A stretch of 64,000 nucleotides of DNA, from contig JADJPQ010000026.1 of NCBI GenBank assembly GCA_016713175.1, positions 186,001-250,000 on the forward strand, read 5' to 3'. Source of the stretch: Planctomycetota bacterium. Its GTDB lineage: Bacteria > Planctomycetota > UBA1135 > UBA2386. A model generated the notes under the pieces. The model made no database searches and had not been told where the DNA came from. It saw only the letters and a program-made list of their open reading frames with translations. A program made the translations under genes and the position numbers. Numbering within the stretch: the first letter of the stretch is position 1; each line of letters starts with the position of its first letter. Positions 1 through 7,801 of this stretch are shown piece by piece.

Positions 1-122
1 ACCGTCGCCGCGCGCGGACCGAACTCCGCCGCCTGACCGTTGCGCTGCGAATTGCCGCCCGAGTTCGTCCAGTCCTGCGCGACCAGGGAAACCGACCACA
101 CCACCAACAGCAACGTTCGCAT
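1..122 (-). CDS. Secreted PQQ-like beta-propeller protein, N-terminal part only
   Basis: Reading the minus strand from an ATG at 122 gives an open frame of 40 codons that leaves the window at its left edge. It starts MRTLLLVVWSVSLVAQ, a signal peptide with a likely cleavage after AQ. Then comes DWTNSGGNSQRNG, which matches the first blade of PQQ-binding-like (BamB/quinoprotein type) beta-propellers, where a Trp and a G-x-x-x-R-N-G motif recur. A GAGG Shine-Dalgarno sequence lies 6 nt before the ATG. The protein is probably exported. The family call rests on one blade only, and the reaction or ligand cannot be judged from this fragment. Confidence 0.55.
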   Translation of the reverse strand, partial: MRTLLLVVWSVSLVAQDWTNSGGNSQRNGQAAEFGPRAAT

Positions 123-198
123 GGGGAGCCTCGGGGCGCAGCGTCCCGCCGAGGCGAGCTGCTGACAATCCCCGACTTGCGTGGCGGTCCTGAGCCTC

Positions 199-204
199 TA
201 CGCT
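199..204 (+). promoter_or_regulatory. -10-like TACGCT just before the start of the DUF3592-type gene
   Basis: TACGCT ends 7 nt before the ATG at 212, and no Shine-Dalgarno sequence is visible. It is one of the TANNNT boxes 6-10 nt from starts in this window, which suggest leaderless mRNA. No convincing -35 is seen. Confidence 0.35.
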
Positions 205-211
205 GCCGCGG

Positions 212-670
212 ATGTTGGGAAAACTGAAGTGGTTGTTCATCGCGTTGGTGATCGGTGGCCCGGTGCTCGGTTGGCAGGGCTGGCAGGACCGGCAGAAGTG
301 GGGCCGACTCGAAGCGAACGGCAAGACGACGGCCGGCGTGCTCGAGGAGGGCTCCGTCAGCAAGGGCCGGCGCGGCCGCAAGTCGTATGAGTTCACCGTC
401 AGCTACACGCCGGACGGCGGCACCGTGCAGCAGCGGGCCTTCGCGGTCAGCAAGGCGTTTGCCGAACGGGTGACCCGCGACGACCAGATCGTGCAGGACC
501 AGTGCACGGTCCGCTACGACCCGACCGACCCGGCGATCGCGATCATCGTCGATGGCTCCGAAGACCAGCGGGCGATGCTGCCGATCGGCATCGGCATGTT
601 CGTCGTCGGCGCCATCGGCGCGTTCTTCATGTTCCGCAAGAAGGCCGACGCCGCATCGACCGCCGGCTGA
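212..670 (+). CDS. DUF3592-like two-helix membrane protein
   Basis: A 152-residue protein with a hydrophobic helix at the N terminus (about residues 4-22) and another near the C terminus (about 123-143). Between them is a roughly 90-residue soluble segment. The middle holds a Tyr-x-Phe-x-Val strand pattern followed by the V-R-Y-D-P-x-D-P motif typical of DUF3592, a family of unknown function in which this loop is extracytoplasmic. The start is an ATG with no Shine-Dalgarno sequence and a TANNNT box 7 nt upstream. It is divergent from the PQQ-like gene. The function is unknown and the family assignment is by motif. Confidence 0.6.
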   Translation: MLGKLKWLFIALVIGGPVLGWQGWQDRQKWGRLEANGKTTAGVLEEGSVSKGRRGRKSYEFTVSYTPDGGTVQQRAFAVSKAFAERVTRDDQIVQDQCTVRYDPTDPAIAIIVDGSEDQRAMLPIGIGMFVVGAIGAFFMFRKKADAASTAG

Positions 671-722
671 ACGCCGCAACGAACGGTGGCGACGCGCACC
701 GTGGTTCGGTACAGAAGCAGCG

Positions 723-1622
723 ATGCCCGAGCGCGCCGCCTCCAGACGCCGTCCGCAACCGCCCCGCAAGCCGAAGAAGAAGCCCCCGTTCACCGCCCGC
801 ACCGCCGACCGGCACGTGCTCTACCAGCTCGCGGTGCAGTCACCCGACAGCGATGCCCGCTTCTATGCGCGCTACTTCCAGAAGATCAACGGCCAGCCGC
901 TGCGTCGCTTCCGCGAGGATTTCTGTGGCACCGCCGCGCTGTCGTGTGAGTTCGTCAAGCTGCATCGGCAGAACACCGCCGTCGGCGTCGATCTGCACTG
1001 GCCGACCCTGGCCTGGGGCCGGATCCACAACGTCAAGCAGCGTCTGGATCAGGACCAGCAACGGCGACTGACGCTGGTGCAGCAGGATGTCCGCGACGTC
1101 CGGACGCCGCAGGTCCAGTTCCTGTGCGCGGTCAACTTCAGCTACTCGGTGTTCCACACCCGCGTCGAACTGGCGGCCTACATCCGCAACTGCTTCGACT
1201 CGCTGGAACCCGGCGGCATGCTGATGCTCGACGCCTGGGGTGGCGGGCTGGTGCAACGCGCGTGCGTCGATCGGCGGCGGCTGCACGGCTTCGACTATCT
1301 GTGGGATCAGCACGCCTTCGATCCGATCTCGCACAAGATCGACTGCCGGATCCACTTCTGGTTCCGCGACGGCACCCGGATGAACAACGCGTTCACCTAT
1401 GACTGGCGGCTGTGGACGCTGCCGGAGCTGCGCGAACTGTTCACCGAGGCGGGCTTCGACGATGTACACGTGCTGTGGGAGTGCACCGACTCGAAGACCA
1501 AGAGCGGCAACGGCGTGTTCTTGAAGAAAGAGGTCGGCGACGACGATCCGGCGTGGATCACCTATGTGGTCGGCTGCAAGCCGCGACGCGAACGGCCTGG
1601 CTCCGCACGGAAGCGCCGATAG
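723..1622 (+). CDS. Class I SAM-dependent methyltransferase
   Basis: A 299-residue protein. After a basic, proline-rich N-terminal tail (residues 1-25) it has a Rossmann methyltransferase fold. FREDFCGTAAL is the SAM-binding loop, V-G-V-D-L the acidic end of strand 2, and EPGGMLMLDAWGG the post-motif strand. The frame stays open far upstream, but that part has no homology character. The ATG at 723 was chosen because the recognisable basic tail begins there. The family is common in Bacteria, usually annotated only as a methyltransferase with unknown acceptor. The following genes do not reveal a pathway. Confidence 0.75.
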   Translation: MPERAASRRRPQPPRKPKKKPPFTARTADRHVLYQLAVQSPDSDARFYARYFQKINGQPLRRFREDFCGTAALSCEFVKLHRQNTAVGVDLHWPTLAWGRIHNVKQRLDQDQQRRLTLVQQDVRDVRTPQVQFLCAVNFSYSVFHTRVELAAYIRNCFDSLEPGGMLMLDAWGGGLVQRACVDRRRLHGFDYLWDQHAFDPISHKIDCRIHFWFRDGTRMNNAFTYDWRLWTLPELRELFTEAGFDDVHVLWECTDSKTKSGNGVFLKKEVGDDDPAWITYVVGCKPRRERPGSARKRR

Positions 1623-1675
1623 CCGTCGCTTCGCTCCCAGAGCGCCCTGGGATCGCCGGTTTCCGATCGAACGAC

Positions 1676-1703
1676 TTGACCATGACGCGTTGCGCCTTAC
1701 AAT
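1676..1703 (+). promoter_or_regulatory. Sigma-70-type promoter of the transposase gene
   Basis: TTGACC (1676-1681), a 16-nt spacer and TACAAT (1698-1703) form the best housekeeping-type promoter seen in the window. The -10 ends 15 nt before the ATG at 1719. The segment is visibly more AT-rich than its surroundings. Confidence 0.55.
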
Positions 1704-1718
1704 ATCTGCTGAATCAAG

Positions 1719-2441
1719 ATGCCAACACGACGCGTTCAACCCCGGCCGCCAACGCCAGCCCTGCTGCCCTTCCCCGCCCAGCATGGCGGCAGGCGGCGCG
1801 GCGCTGGCCGCAAGCCAAAGGGCGAACGCCCACTGGTGCCACACACTTGCCGGCCGGCCCTTGCCGCGCGATTCCCAGTGCACGTCACCGTCAAGCTGTG
1901 CCAGCACCTGCCACGCCTGCGGCGGCGCGACGAGCACGCCGCGCTGCGCGCGGCGTTCGTCGCCGCGCGCAGCGCGGCCGCTGCTGTCGCCAAAGGCGCC
2001 AGCAGCGCCTTCCGTCTCTGCCACTACGCCATCCTCAACGACCATGTGCACCTGCTCGTCGAAGCCACGGACCGCCTCACCCTCAGTCGTGGCCTGCAAG
2101 GCCTGCTGATCCGCATTGCCAAGACTCTCAACAAGCTCTGGCGCCGCCGCGGCACCGTCTTCGCCGACCGCTACCATGACCACATCCTGAAGTCACCGCG
2201 TGAGACCAGAAACGCCCTGCGCTACGTGCTGCAGAATGCCCGCCACCATGCGGCCAAGGGCCGCATGGTGGACGCCAGCGCTCCGATCGACCCGTTCTCG
2301 TCGGCGCCCTGGTTCGACGGCTTCCGCGAACCCATCCACGTCCGCGGCCTGGAAGCGATCGTTCGGCCCGTCCTGGACCCGCAGACCTGGCTGCTGCGGG
2401 TCGGCTGGCGCCGCCACGGCCTGCTTGCGGTCGGACCATGA
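1719..2441 (+). CDS. RAYT / IS200-like (Y1 family) transposase
   Basis: A 240-residue member of the REP-associated tyrosine transposase type. The N-terminal 35 residues are basic. HVTVKL is the first core strand and NDHVHLLVEA carries the HUH metal-binding pair (His109, His111). A helix and the family's G-x-V-F-A-D-R-Y-H motif follow (Tyr152), then a segment with RNALRYVLQNARHH. There is no tyrosine between the HUH motif and Tyr152, where the catalytic Tyr of most Y1 transposases lies, so either Tyr152 substitutes or the protein is altered. No terminal inverted repeats or paired orfB are present, which is normal for RAYTs. A good sigma-70 promoter precedes it. Confidence 0.75.
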   Translation: MPTRRVQPRPPTPALLPFPAQHGGRRRGAGRKPKGERPLVPHTCRPALAARFPVHVTVKLCQHLPRLRRRDEHAALRAAFVAARSAAAAVAKGASSAFRLCHYAILNDHVHLLVEATDRLTLSRGLQGLLIRIAKTLNKLWRRRGTVFADRYHDHILKSPRETRNALRYVLQNARHHAAKGRMVDASAPIDPFSSAPWFDGFREPIHVRGLEAIVRPVLDPQTWLLRVGWRRHGLLAVGP

Positions 2442-2509
2442 TCCCGCTCGCGCGGCGGAGAATGTCCTGACCTGCACAGGATCCGCGTTCGGCTCCGTGT
2501 AGAGCGCGG

Positions 2510-4972
2510 ATGCCACCCGCAACCGACTTCGACACGCTGCTGACGCAGACCGGCTGGTTGCGCGGTTTCGCGCGTCAGCTCGTGCGTTCGGCGGATGCCG
2601 ACGACCTGGTGCAGGACACGCTGCTGACGGCGTTGCAGCAGCCGCCGCGGAGCGGCGCGGGTCTGCGCGCGTGGCTTGGCCGCGTGATGCAGAACCGCCG
2701 CATCGACCTGCAACGCAGCCAGCGCGCCACCAGCGCCCGCGAGCGCCGCGTTGCGCGCGGCGAGGCCACCGCCGACACCGCCGAGGTGCTCGCCAAAGCG
2801 CAGATGCAACGCGAACTGGTCGACCTCGTGCTCCTGCTCGACGAGCCGTACCGGACCACGACGTTGCTGCGGTTCTTCGAACGCCTGCCACCGCGCGCAA
2901 TCGCACGGCAACAACGCGTCGCGGTGGCCACCGTCCACAGCCGGTTGCAGCGCGCCTTGGCGATGCTGCGCGCGCGCCTCGACCAGAACGGTGGCCGCGA
3001 ACGGTGGCTGGCGGCGGCGTTGCCGCTGGCGTGGCCGCGATCGACATGGCTTCCCTGGTTCCTCGGAGTTCCCGTCATGCATGGAGTCGTCAAGGGTGCG
3101 GTCGGAGTCGGCGTCATTGCGCTCGCGTGGCTGTGCTGGCCAGATGAGCCGGAGGTCCTGCCGGAACGAACGGCGGTGGCGGCGACCACGCAGCCGGCAG
3201 CGGCCATGTCGGGTGACGCGGCCAACGCCCCGGCCGAAGGTGCGCACGAGCGCAGCCGCAGCACCGAGGGGCCGAGTGCGGCGGCGGCCACGCAGCCGGC
3301 GGAGCCGGCTGCGGCCGCCGTCGTTCGCGGGCGCGTGATCGACACCCAGGGCATCGGCATCGTCGGCGTGCCCTTGGCCACCGAACCACGCCGCAAGGCT
3401 GACGCTCGCCCCATCCTCAGTGGCGAGCAGGGTCGTTTCGAACTGCCCGTTCCACCTGGAGCCACCGCCATCGTCACCGCCGATCCGCGCTGGGCCACCG
3501 TGCTCGCCGGCGCCGCCCAGACCAGAAGCGACCGCGAATGCGTGGTGCTGATCGCGCCGCGGATCGACCTCGCCGGCCGCGTCCTCGATCCTGCCGGCAG
3601 CCCGCTGCCGGGCGCCGAAATCGCGCTGCACCAGAAGGCCCACCTCGGTGCCGAACTCGGTGTATTGCTCGATCACGCCCTGGTCCGGCACTGGCGCACG
3701 ACCACCGACGGCACCGGGGCGTTCGCGCTGACCGGTGTGCCAGCGCTCGCGGGAGCGACACTGGCCGCGACGCTCGGCGGATTCCTGCCGCACCAACAGT
3801 CGGCGCCGACGGCGACCGACCTGGCGATGCAAGTCACGCTCGAACGTCCCGCCGCGAGTGCGGACGTGATCACCGGCATCGTGATCGATCCGTTCGGTGC
3901 CACGGTTGCCGGCGCCAACGTCGGTGCCGGGGGCGGCATCGCGCGCACCGACCAGAGCGGCGCGTTCACGCTGGATCTGCGCGAACAGGCGCTGCCGCGG
4001 CTCGTCGCCGTGGCGCCCGGCTTCCAGCCCGGCGTGTACGAGGCGCCGCGCGATGCCGCCGGCAAGCCGCAGTGGCCGGCCCGCGTGCAACTGCGGCTTG
4101 GCCCAGCACCGCTGACGATCGCCGGTCGGGTGCGAAACCACGACGGTCAGCCGCTCGCGGGCGCACGCGTCTGGATCGCCGACCCGCTGCTGCTCGGCGA
4201 ACGCGACGGCGACGCGCTGCTCGCCGAGACGGTGCTGGGCCGCGCCGATCGGCCGTTCTGGGCGTTCGTAGTCACCGATGCCGGCGGGCGCTTCGAACTG
4301 CACGGGCTGCTGGCGCGTACCTACCGGCTGGCCGCGCTCGACCCGACGACCCTGCTGGCCACCGAACAACCGGTCGCCGCCGGCAGCACGGGCGTCGAAC
4401 TGCAGCTGCGCGGCAACGTGCGGCGCCTGGTCTCGGGCCACGTGCGCGCCCGCGATGGTTCGCCGATCGCCGGCGTGCAGGTCAAGGCGCAACGCCCCGC
4501 GCTCGAAGTGAACGTTCCGGGCGGCACCCGCGACGAGTGGCATGACACCCGGCCGGTCACCACCGACGCCGACGGTGCGTTCGCGCTGCGCGACATCGCC
4601 GAAGGCGTCGAGTTGTTCGCGTATGGCGATGCGATCCTGTTCGCCAGCGTGCAACTCGAACCGGGGGCACCGGTCGACGACGTGGTCATCACCGCCGATC
4701 GACGCGCGCACGTGCAGATCGAACTGGCCGCGCCGCACGACCGCGCCGATTCGGCGCGGGTCCTCGATGCCAGCGACCGGCCGATGCTGCTGCGCGTCAT
4801 GCGCGGCGATACGTCCTACACCAGCCGGGTCGCGCCCCTGCTGGATGGTCGCTCGCAGATCCTGTCGGTCGGCGAGGGCGCCGCGAACGTGGCGCTGTTT
4901 CGCGGCGGACGCGAAGTCGCGCGGCTGCCGGTGGCACTGGCACCCGGCGCGCCGACGACGGTGCGTTGGTAG
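2510..4972 (+). CDS. ECF sigma factor fused through a membrane helix to carboxypeptidase-regulatory-like repeats
   Basis: A single 820-residue frame. Residues 10-75 are sigma region 2 (DADDLVQDTLL is the core-binding segment). Residues 102-160 are region 4, ending in a helix-turn-helix with AVATVHSRLQRAL. A hydrophobic segment at about 182-207 should cross the membrane. An Ala/Pro-rich linker follows, then about five carboxypeptidase-regulatory-like beta-sandwich repeats starting near residues 270, 351, 452, 534 and 638, each with a G-x-V-x-D-x-x-G-x-P-x-x-G-A pattern. Predicted topology: sigma domains in the cytoplasm, sandwiches outside. This would be a one-protein sensor and sigma factor. 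ECF factors with C-terminal extensions are known in Planctomycetota; whether it acts while tethered or after proteolysis is unknown. Confidence 0.8.
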   Translation: MPPATDFDTLLTQTGWLRGFARQLVRSADADDLVQDTLLTALQQPPRSGAGLRAWLGRVMQNRRIDLQRSQRATSARERRVARGEATADTAEVLAKAQMQRELVDLVLLLDEPYRTTTLLRFFERLPPRAIARQQRVAVATVHSRLQRALAMLRARLDQNGGRERWLAAALPLAWPRSTWLPWFLGVPVMHGVVKGAVGVGVIALAWLCWPDEPEVLPERTAVAATTQPAAAMSGDAANAPAEGAHERSRSTEGPSAAAATQPAEPAAAAVVRGRVIDTQGIGIVGVPLATEPRRKADARPILSGEQGRFELPVPPGATAIVTADPRWATVLAGAAQTRSDRECVVLIAPRIDLAGRVLDPAGSPLPGAEIALHQKAHLGAELGVLLDHALVRHWRTTTDGTGAFALTGVPALAGATLAATLGGFLPHQQSAPTATDLAMQVTLERPAASADVITGIVIDPFGATVAGANVGAGGGIARTDQSGAFTLDLREQALPRLVAVAPGFQPGVYEAPRDAAGKPQWPARVQLRLGPAPLTIAGRVRNHDGQPLAGARVWIADPLLLGERDGDALLAETVLGRADRPFWAFVVTDAGGRFELHGLLARTYRLAALDPTTLLATEQPVAAGSTGVELQLRGNVRRLVSGHVRARDGSPIAGVQVKAQRPALEVNVPGGTRDEWHDTRPVTTDADGAFALRDIAEGVELFAYGDAILFASVQLEPGAPVDDVVITADRRAHVQIELAAPHDRADSARVLDASDRPMLLRVMRGDTSYTSRVAPLLDGRSQILSVGEGAANVALFRGGREVARLPVALAPGAPTTVRW

Positions 4973-5053
4973 TCGTTCGGCGGCGCGGACTCGGCCCTCC
5001 GTACGAGCCGACGCTTGCCAACGCGATGGGCGATCCCAACAATGCTCGCCCCC

Positions 5054-6130
5054 ATGAACGACCTCGTGATCCTCGGCGCCGGCAAGATCGGCCGGATGGT
5101 GTGCCACCTGATGACCACCTGCGGCGACTACGCGGTGCGCATCGGCGATGTCGCCCAACCCGCGGTCGACCACGTGACGAAGAAATACCCGAAGGTGAAG
5201 GGCCAGGTCGTCGACTTCGCCTCGGCGCAGAGCCTCGATGCGATCCTGAAGGGCGCCTGGGCCGTGATCTCGTGCGCGCCGTTCCATTGCAATCCGCTGA
5301 TCGCGCAGCGCGCCAAGGCCCACGGCGTGCATTACTTCGATCTGACCGAGGACGTCGAGGTCACGCAGCAGGTCAAGCAGCTCGCCGACGGCAGCAAGAC
5401 GGCGTTCGCGCCGCAGTGCGGCCTGGCACCCGGCTTCATCACGATCGTGGCCAATCACCTGATGAAGTCGATGACCACGGTCACCGACCTGCATCTGCGC
5501 GTCGGCGCGCTGCCGCGCTATCCGAGCAACCGGCTCAAGTACAACCTGACCTGGAGCACCGAAGGCCTGATCAACGAATACTGCAACCCGTGCGAGTCGG
5601 TCGAGAACGGCCAGCTGACGGCCGTGCCGCCGATGGAACAGCTCGAGCACATCACCATCGACGGCGTCGAATACGAAGCGTTCAACACCTCCGGCGGCCT
5701 CGGCACGCTGGCGATCACGCTGAAGGACCGTGTCGCCAATGTCAACTACAAGACGATCCGCTATCCCGGGCACTGCGACCTGATGAAGCTCCTGCTGCAC
5801 GATCTGCAGATGCAGCACCACCAGGGTCAGCTGAAGGAGATCTTCGAACGCAGCCTGCCGGCGACGTTCCAGGATCAGATCGTCATCTACGTGGCGGCGA
5901 CCGGCACCTACCTCGGCCGGCTGACCGAGCGCACGTATGCCAAGACCATCTATCACCAGCCGATCGACGGCGAGAACTGGAGCGGCATCCAGATCACCAC
6001 GGCGGCGGGCGTCTGCGCGATCGTCGACCTGCTGCACGACGGCAAGCTGCCGGCGGCCGGGCTGATCAGGATGGAGACGGTCGACTACGACGCGTTCCTG
6101 AAGAACCGCTTCGGCCGGTACTACGCGTAG
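5054..6130 (+). CDS. Saccharopine dehydrogenase-like NAD(P)-dependent oxidoreductase
   Basis: A 358-residue protein starting MNDLVILGAGKIGRM, the Gly-rich dinucleotide-binding loop of the saccharopine dehydrogenase/homospermidine synthase superfamily. HYFDLTEDVE and QCGLAPGF are further family signatures; the second lies in the catalytic domain. The family acts on amino acid or polyamine substrates by oxidative deamination or reductive coupling, and the exact substrate here is unclear. In-frame ATGs exist at 5015 and 5042. The one at 5054 places the Rossmann strand at the very N terminus, as is usual. Full length for the family. Confidence 0.8.
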   Translation: MNDLVILGAGKIGRMVCHLMTTCGDYAVRIGDVAQPAVDHVTKKYPKVKGQVVDFASAQSLDAILKGAWAVISCAPFHCNPLIAQRAKAHGVHYFDLTEDVEVTQQVKQLADGSKTAFAPQCGLAPGFITIVANHLMKSMTTVTDLHLRVGALPRYPSNRLKYNLTWSTEGLINEYCNPCESVENGQLTAVPPMEQLEHITIDGVEYEAFNTSGGLGTLAITLKDRVANVNYKTIRYPGHCDLMKLLLHDLQMQHHQGQLKEIFERSLPATFQDQIVIYVAATGTYLGRLTERTYAKTIYHQPIDGENWSGIQITTAAGVCAIVDLLHDGKLPAAGLIRMETVDYDAFLKNRFGRYYA

Positions 6131-6149
6131 CGCCGGCCGCGCCCTGGCC

Positions 6150-7633
6150 TCAGAGCCTGGTCGCCTTGGCGAAGGCGCTTTGTTCGAGGGCCCAGTCGCG
6201 CCATTCTGCCTCCAACTCGCCGACGGTCATGCCGAGTTCGGCAGCGAACACCGCCGCGCATTGCTCGGGCAGGCCGGCGTCCGGTTTCGGGAACGCGAAC
6301 ATCAGCGAGATGAAGCGCTCCGGATGCCGACAGATCCCCCACAGCACGAAGCTCCAGGCCTTGATGCGGACCTGCGGCCGGAACCGCTCGAGCCGTTCGC
6401 GTGGCAGCTGCGCCAGCGGCCAGTCCTCGCCTTTGTCGATCTGCGCCTTCAACCTGGTCAGCCACTCGTCCGGGTCGAAACTCAACGGCTCGCGGCTTGC
6501 CTCGGTACCGGGCAGCCGCCCCCACCACGACCGCATGCTGCCGCACAGGAGCCAGGTCATCGCGTGCTGGAACCCTTCACCCAGGGCATCGTTCGCCGAG
6601 CCGCAGAAACCCTCGTGCGCGACCCATGCCGTCATCCAATCGGCATCGTTCCCGGCTGCTCCGACGCTGACGTACGCCGGTTGGCCGCCGAGGGTCGCGA
6701 AGTGGCCGCTCCAGCGCTGCAGATCCTCGAGCGTTTCCTTGCCGAACACGGCCGGTTGCAGCGCTTGCAGGCGATCGCGCTCACCGGCGGTGCGCAGTCG
6801 CAGGATCCACTTGCGACCATGCGCGCGCCACCGCACACCACGCTGCCTCGCCTGCCGATCGCCGATCACGAACTCCACCAGCTCCAGGGATCGCTCGGCG
6901 GCCTGCGCGATCTTGTTGGCCTCGCCCTGGTCACCGTGCACCCAGATCGCGAAGCCTTCCGTGCGCGCGCCGGACAGCTTCAACCCGCACCGGTCCAGCG
7001 GCGCGGGCAACTCGGACAGCGCCATCGGGGCCACCTCCGGCTGCCAGGCTCGCAGCTCGGCGACCTTGCCGCGGATGTCGTGCACCCGCTGGACCATGGC
7101 GATCTGCTCGTCGGAGCCACGGAACCCGGCGAACTCGCGGTGACCCAGCTTGTCGTGGGCCACTGGATCGTCGGGGTCGTAGAACAGGGTCTGCTCGAAG
7201 TGGTGCGCCGCACGCACAGCTCATCCGCCGCAAGCAAGCGGAGCCCGAACGCCCGGTGCAGGTCCGCCAGCTTTTTCGCCGCCAGCCGCCACTCCGTCTC
7301 CAGACGAGTGCGTCCGGCGGTGGCCACCGCCTCGACCGCCTTCGGCTTGCCGGCCGGTGCCACCTGCCACTCCCCGGCGACCTTGCGGTAGCCGAGAGCC
7401 GCCCGTGCCGCCGCGTGTTCCTTGTCGTGATGATCGAGGATCCGTTCCCAGATGGCGCGGGCCCGGTCGACCGCCTTGCAGGCCTCGGCGCTGCGCGCGA
7501 ACGCCGCCAACGTCTGCGCGGCAATCTTGTCGACCTCGGCCTCGGTGGTCGGTTCGGCTGGCGCCGGGCGCGCCTGAGCCGCCAGCGCCAAAGACAGTAC
7601 CAAGACGAGAGCCGACAGCCGCACGTGCTTCAT
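6150..7633 (-). pseudogene. Secreted protein gene split by a frameshift near 7215-7230
   Basis: From an ATG at 7633 the minus strand encodes a signal peptide (MKHVRLSALVLVLSLALAAQ) and an alpha-helical, TPR-like segment up to AFGLRLLAADELC. At that point the sensible frame jumps by one base. The continuation, from HHFEQTLFYDPDDPVAHDKLG to a stop at 6150, lies in another frame that has a TGA immediately upstream of it. The two parts join into one plausible protein of about 494 residues with an Ala-rich first part and a peptidase- or DUF1570-like helical second part (WMTAWVAHEGF). Either the gene is inactivated, the assembly has a one-base error, or slippage occurs. I do not recognise the family with confidence. 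Confidence 0.55.
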
Positions 7634-7801
7634 GACAGGGCAATGGACATCCGCCGCCGGCAAGTGTAGCAGGGGTGACCGACCAGACCATATGTTCCTG
7701 CAAGAGCGCCAGAGCGGCCGCGACCTTGCCCGCGTCGTCGAGGACCGGGGTGCGCTCGTGCCGATCACACCACGCAGCGCAACCGGGCCCGACCATCCGT
7801 C

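Noticed and set aside
2222..6037. A 1271-codon minus-strand open frame
   Set aside because: It is antisense to the ECF-fusion and saccharopine-dehydrogenase-like genes and has an Arg/Ala/His-rich composition with no domain character. Long shadow frames are expected at this GC content.
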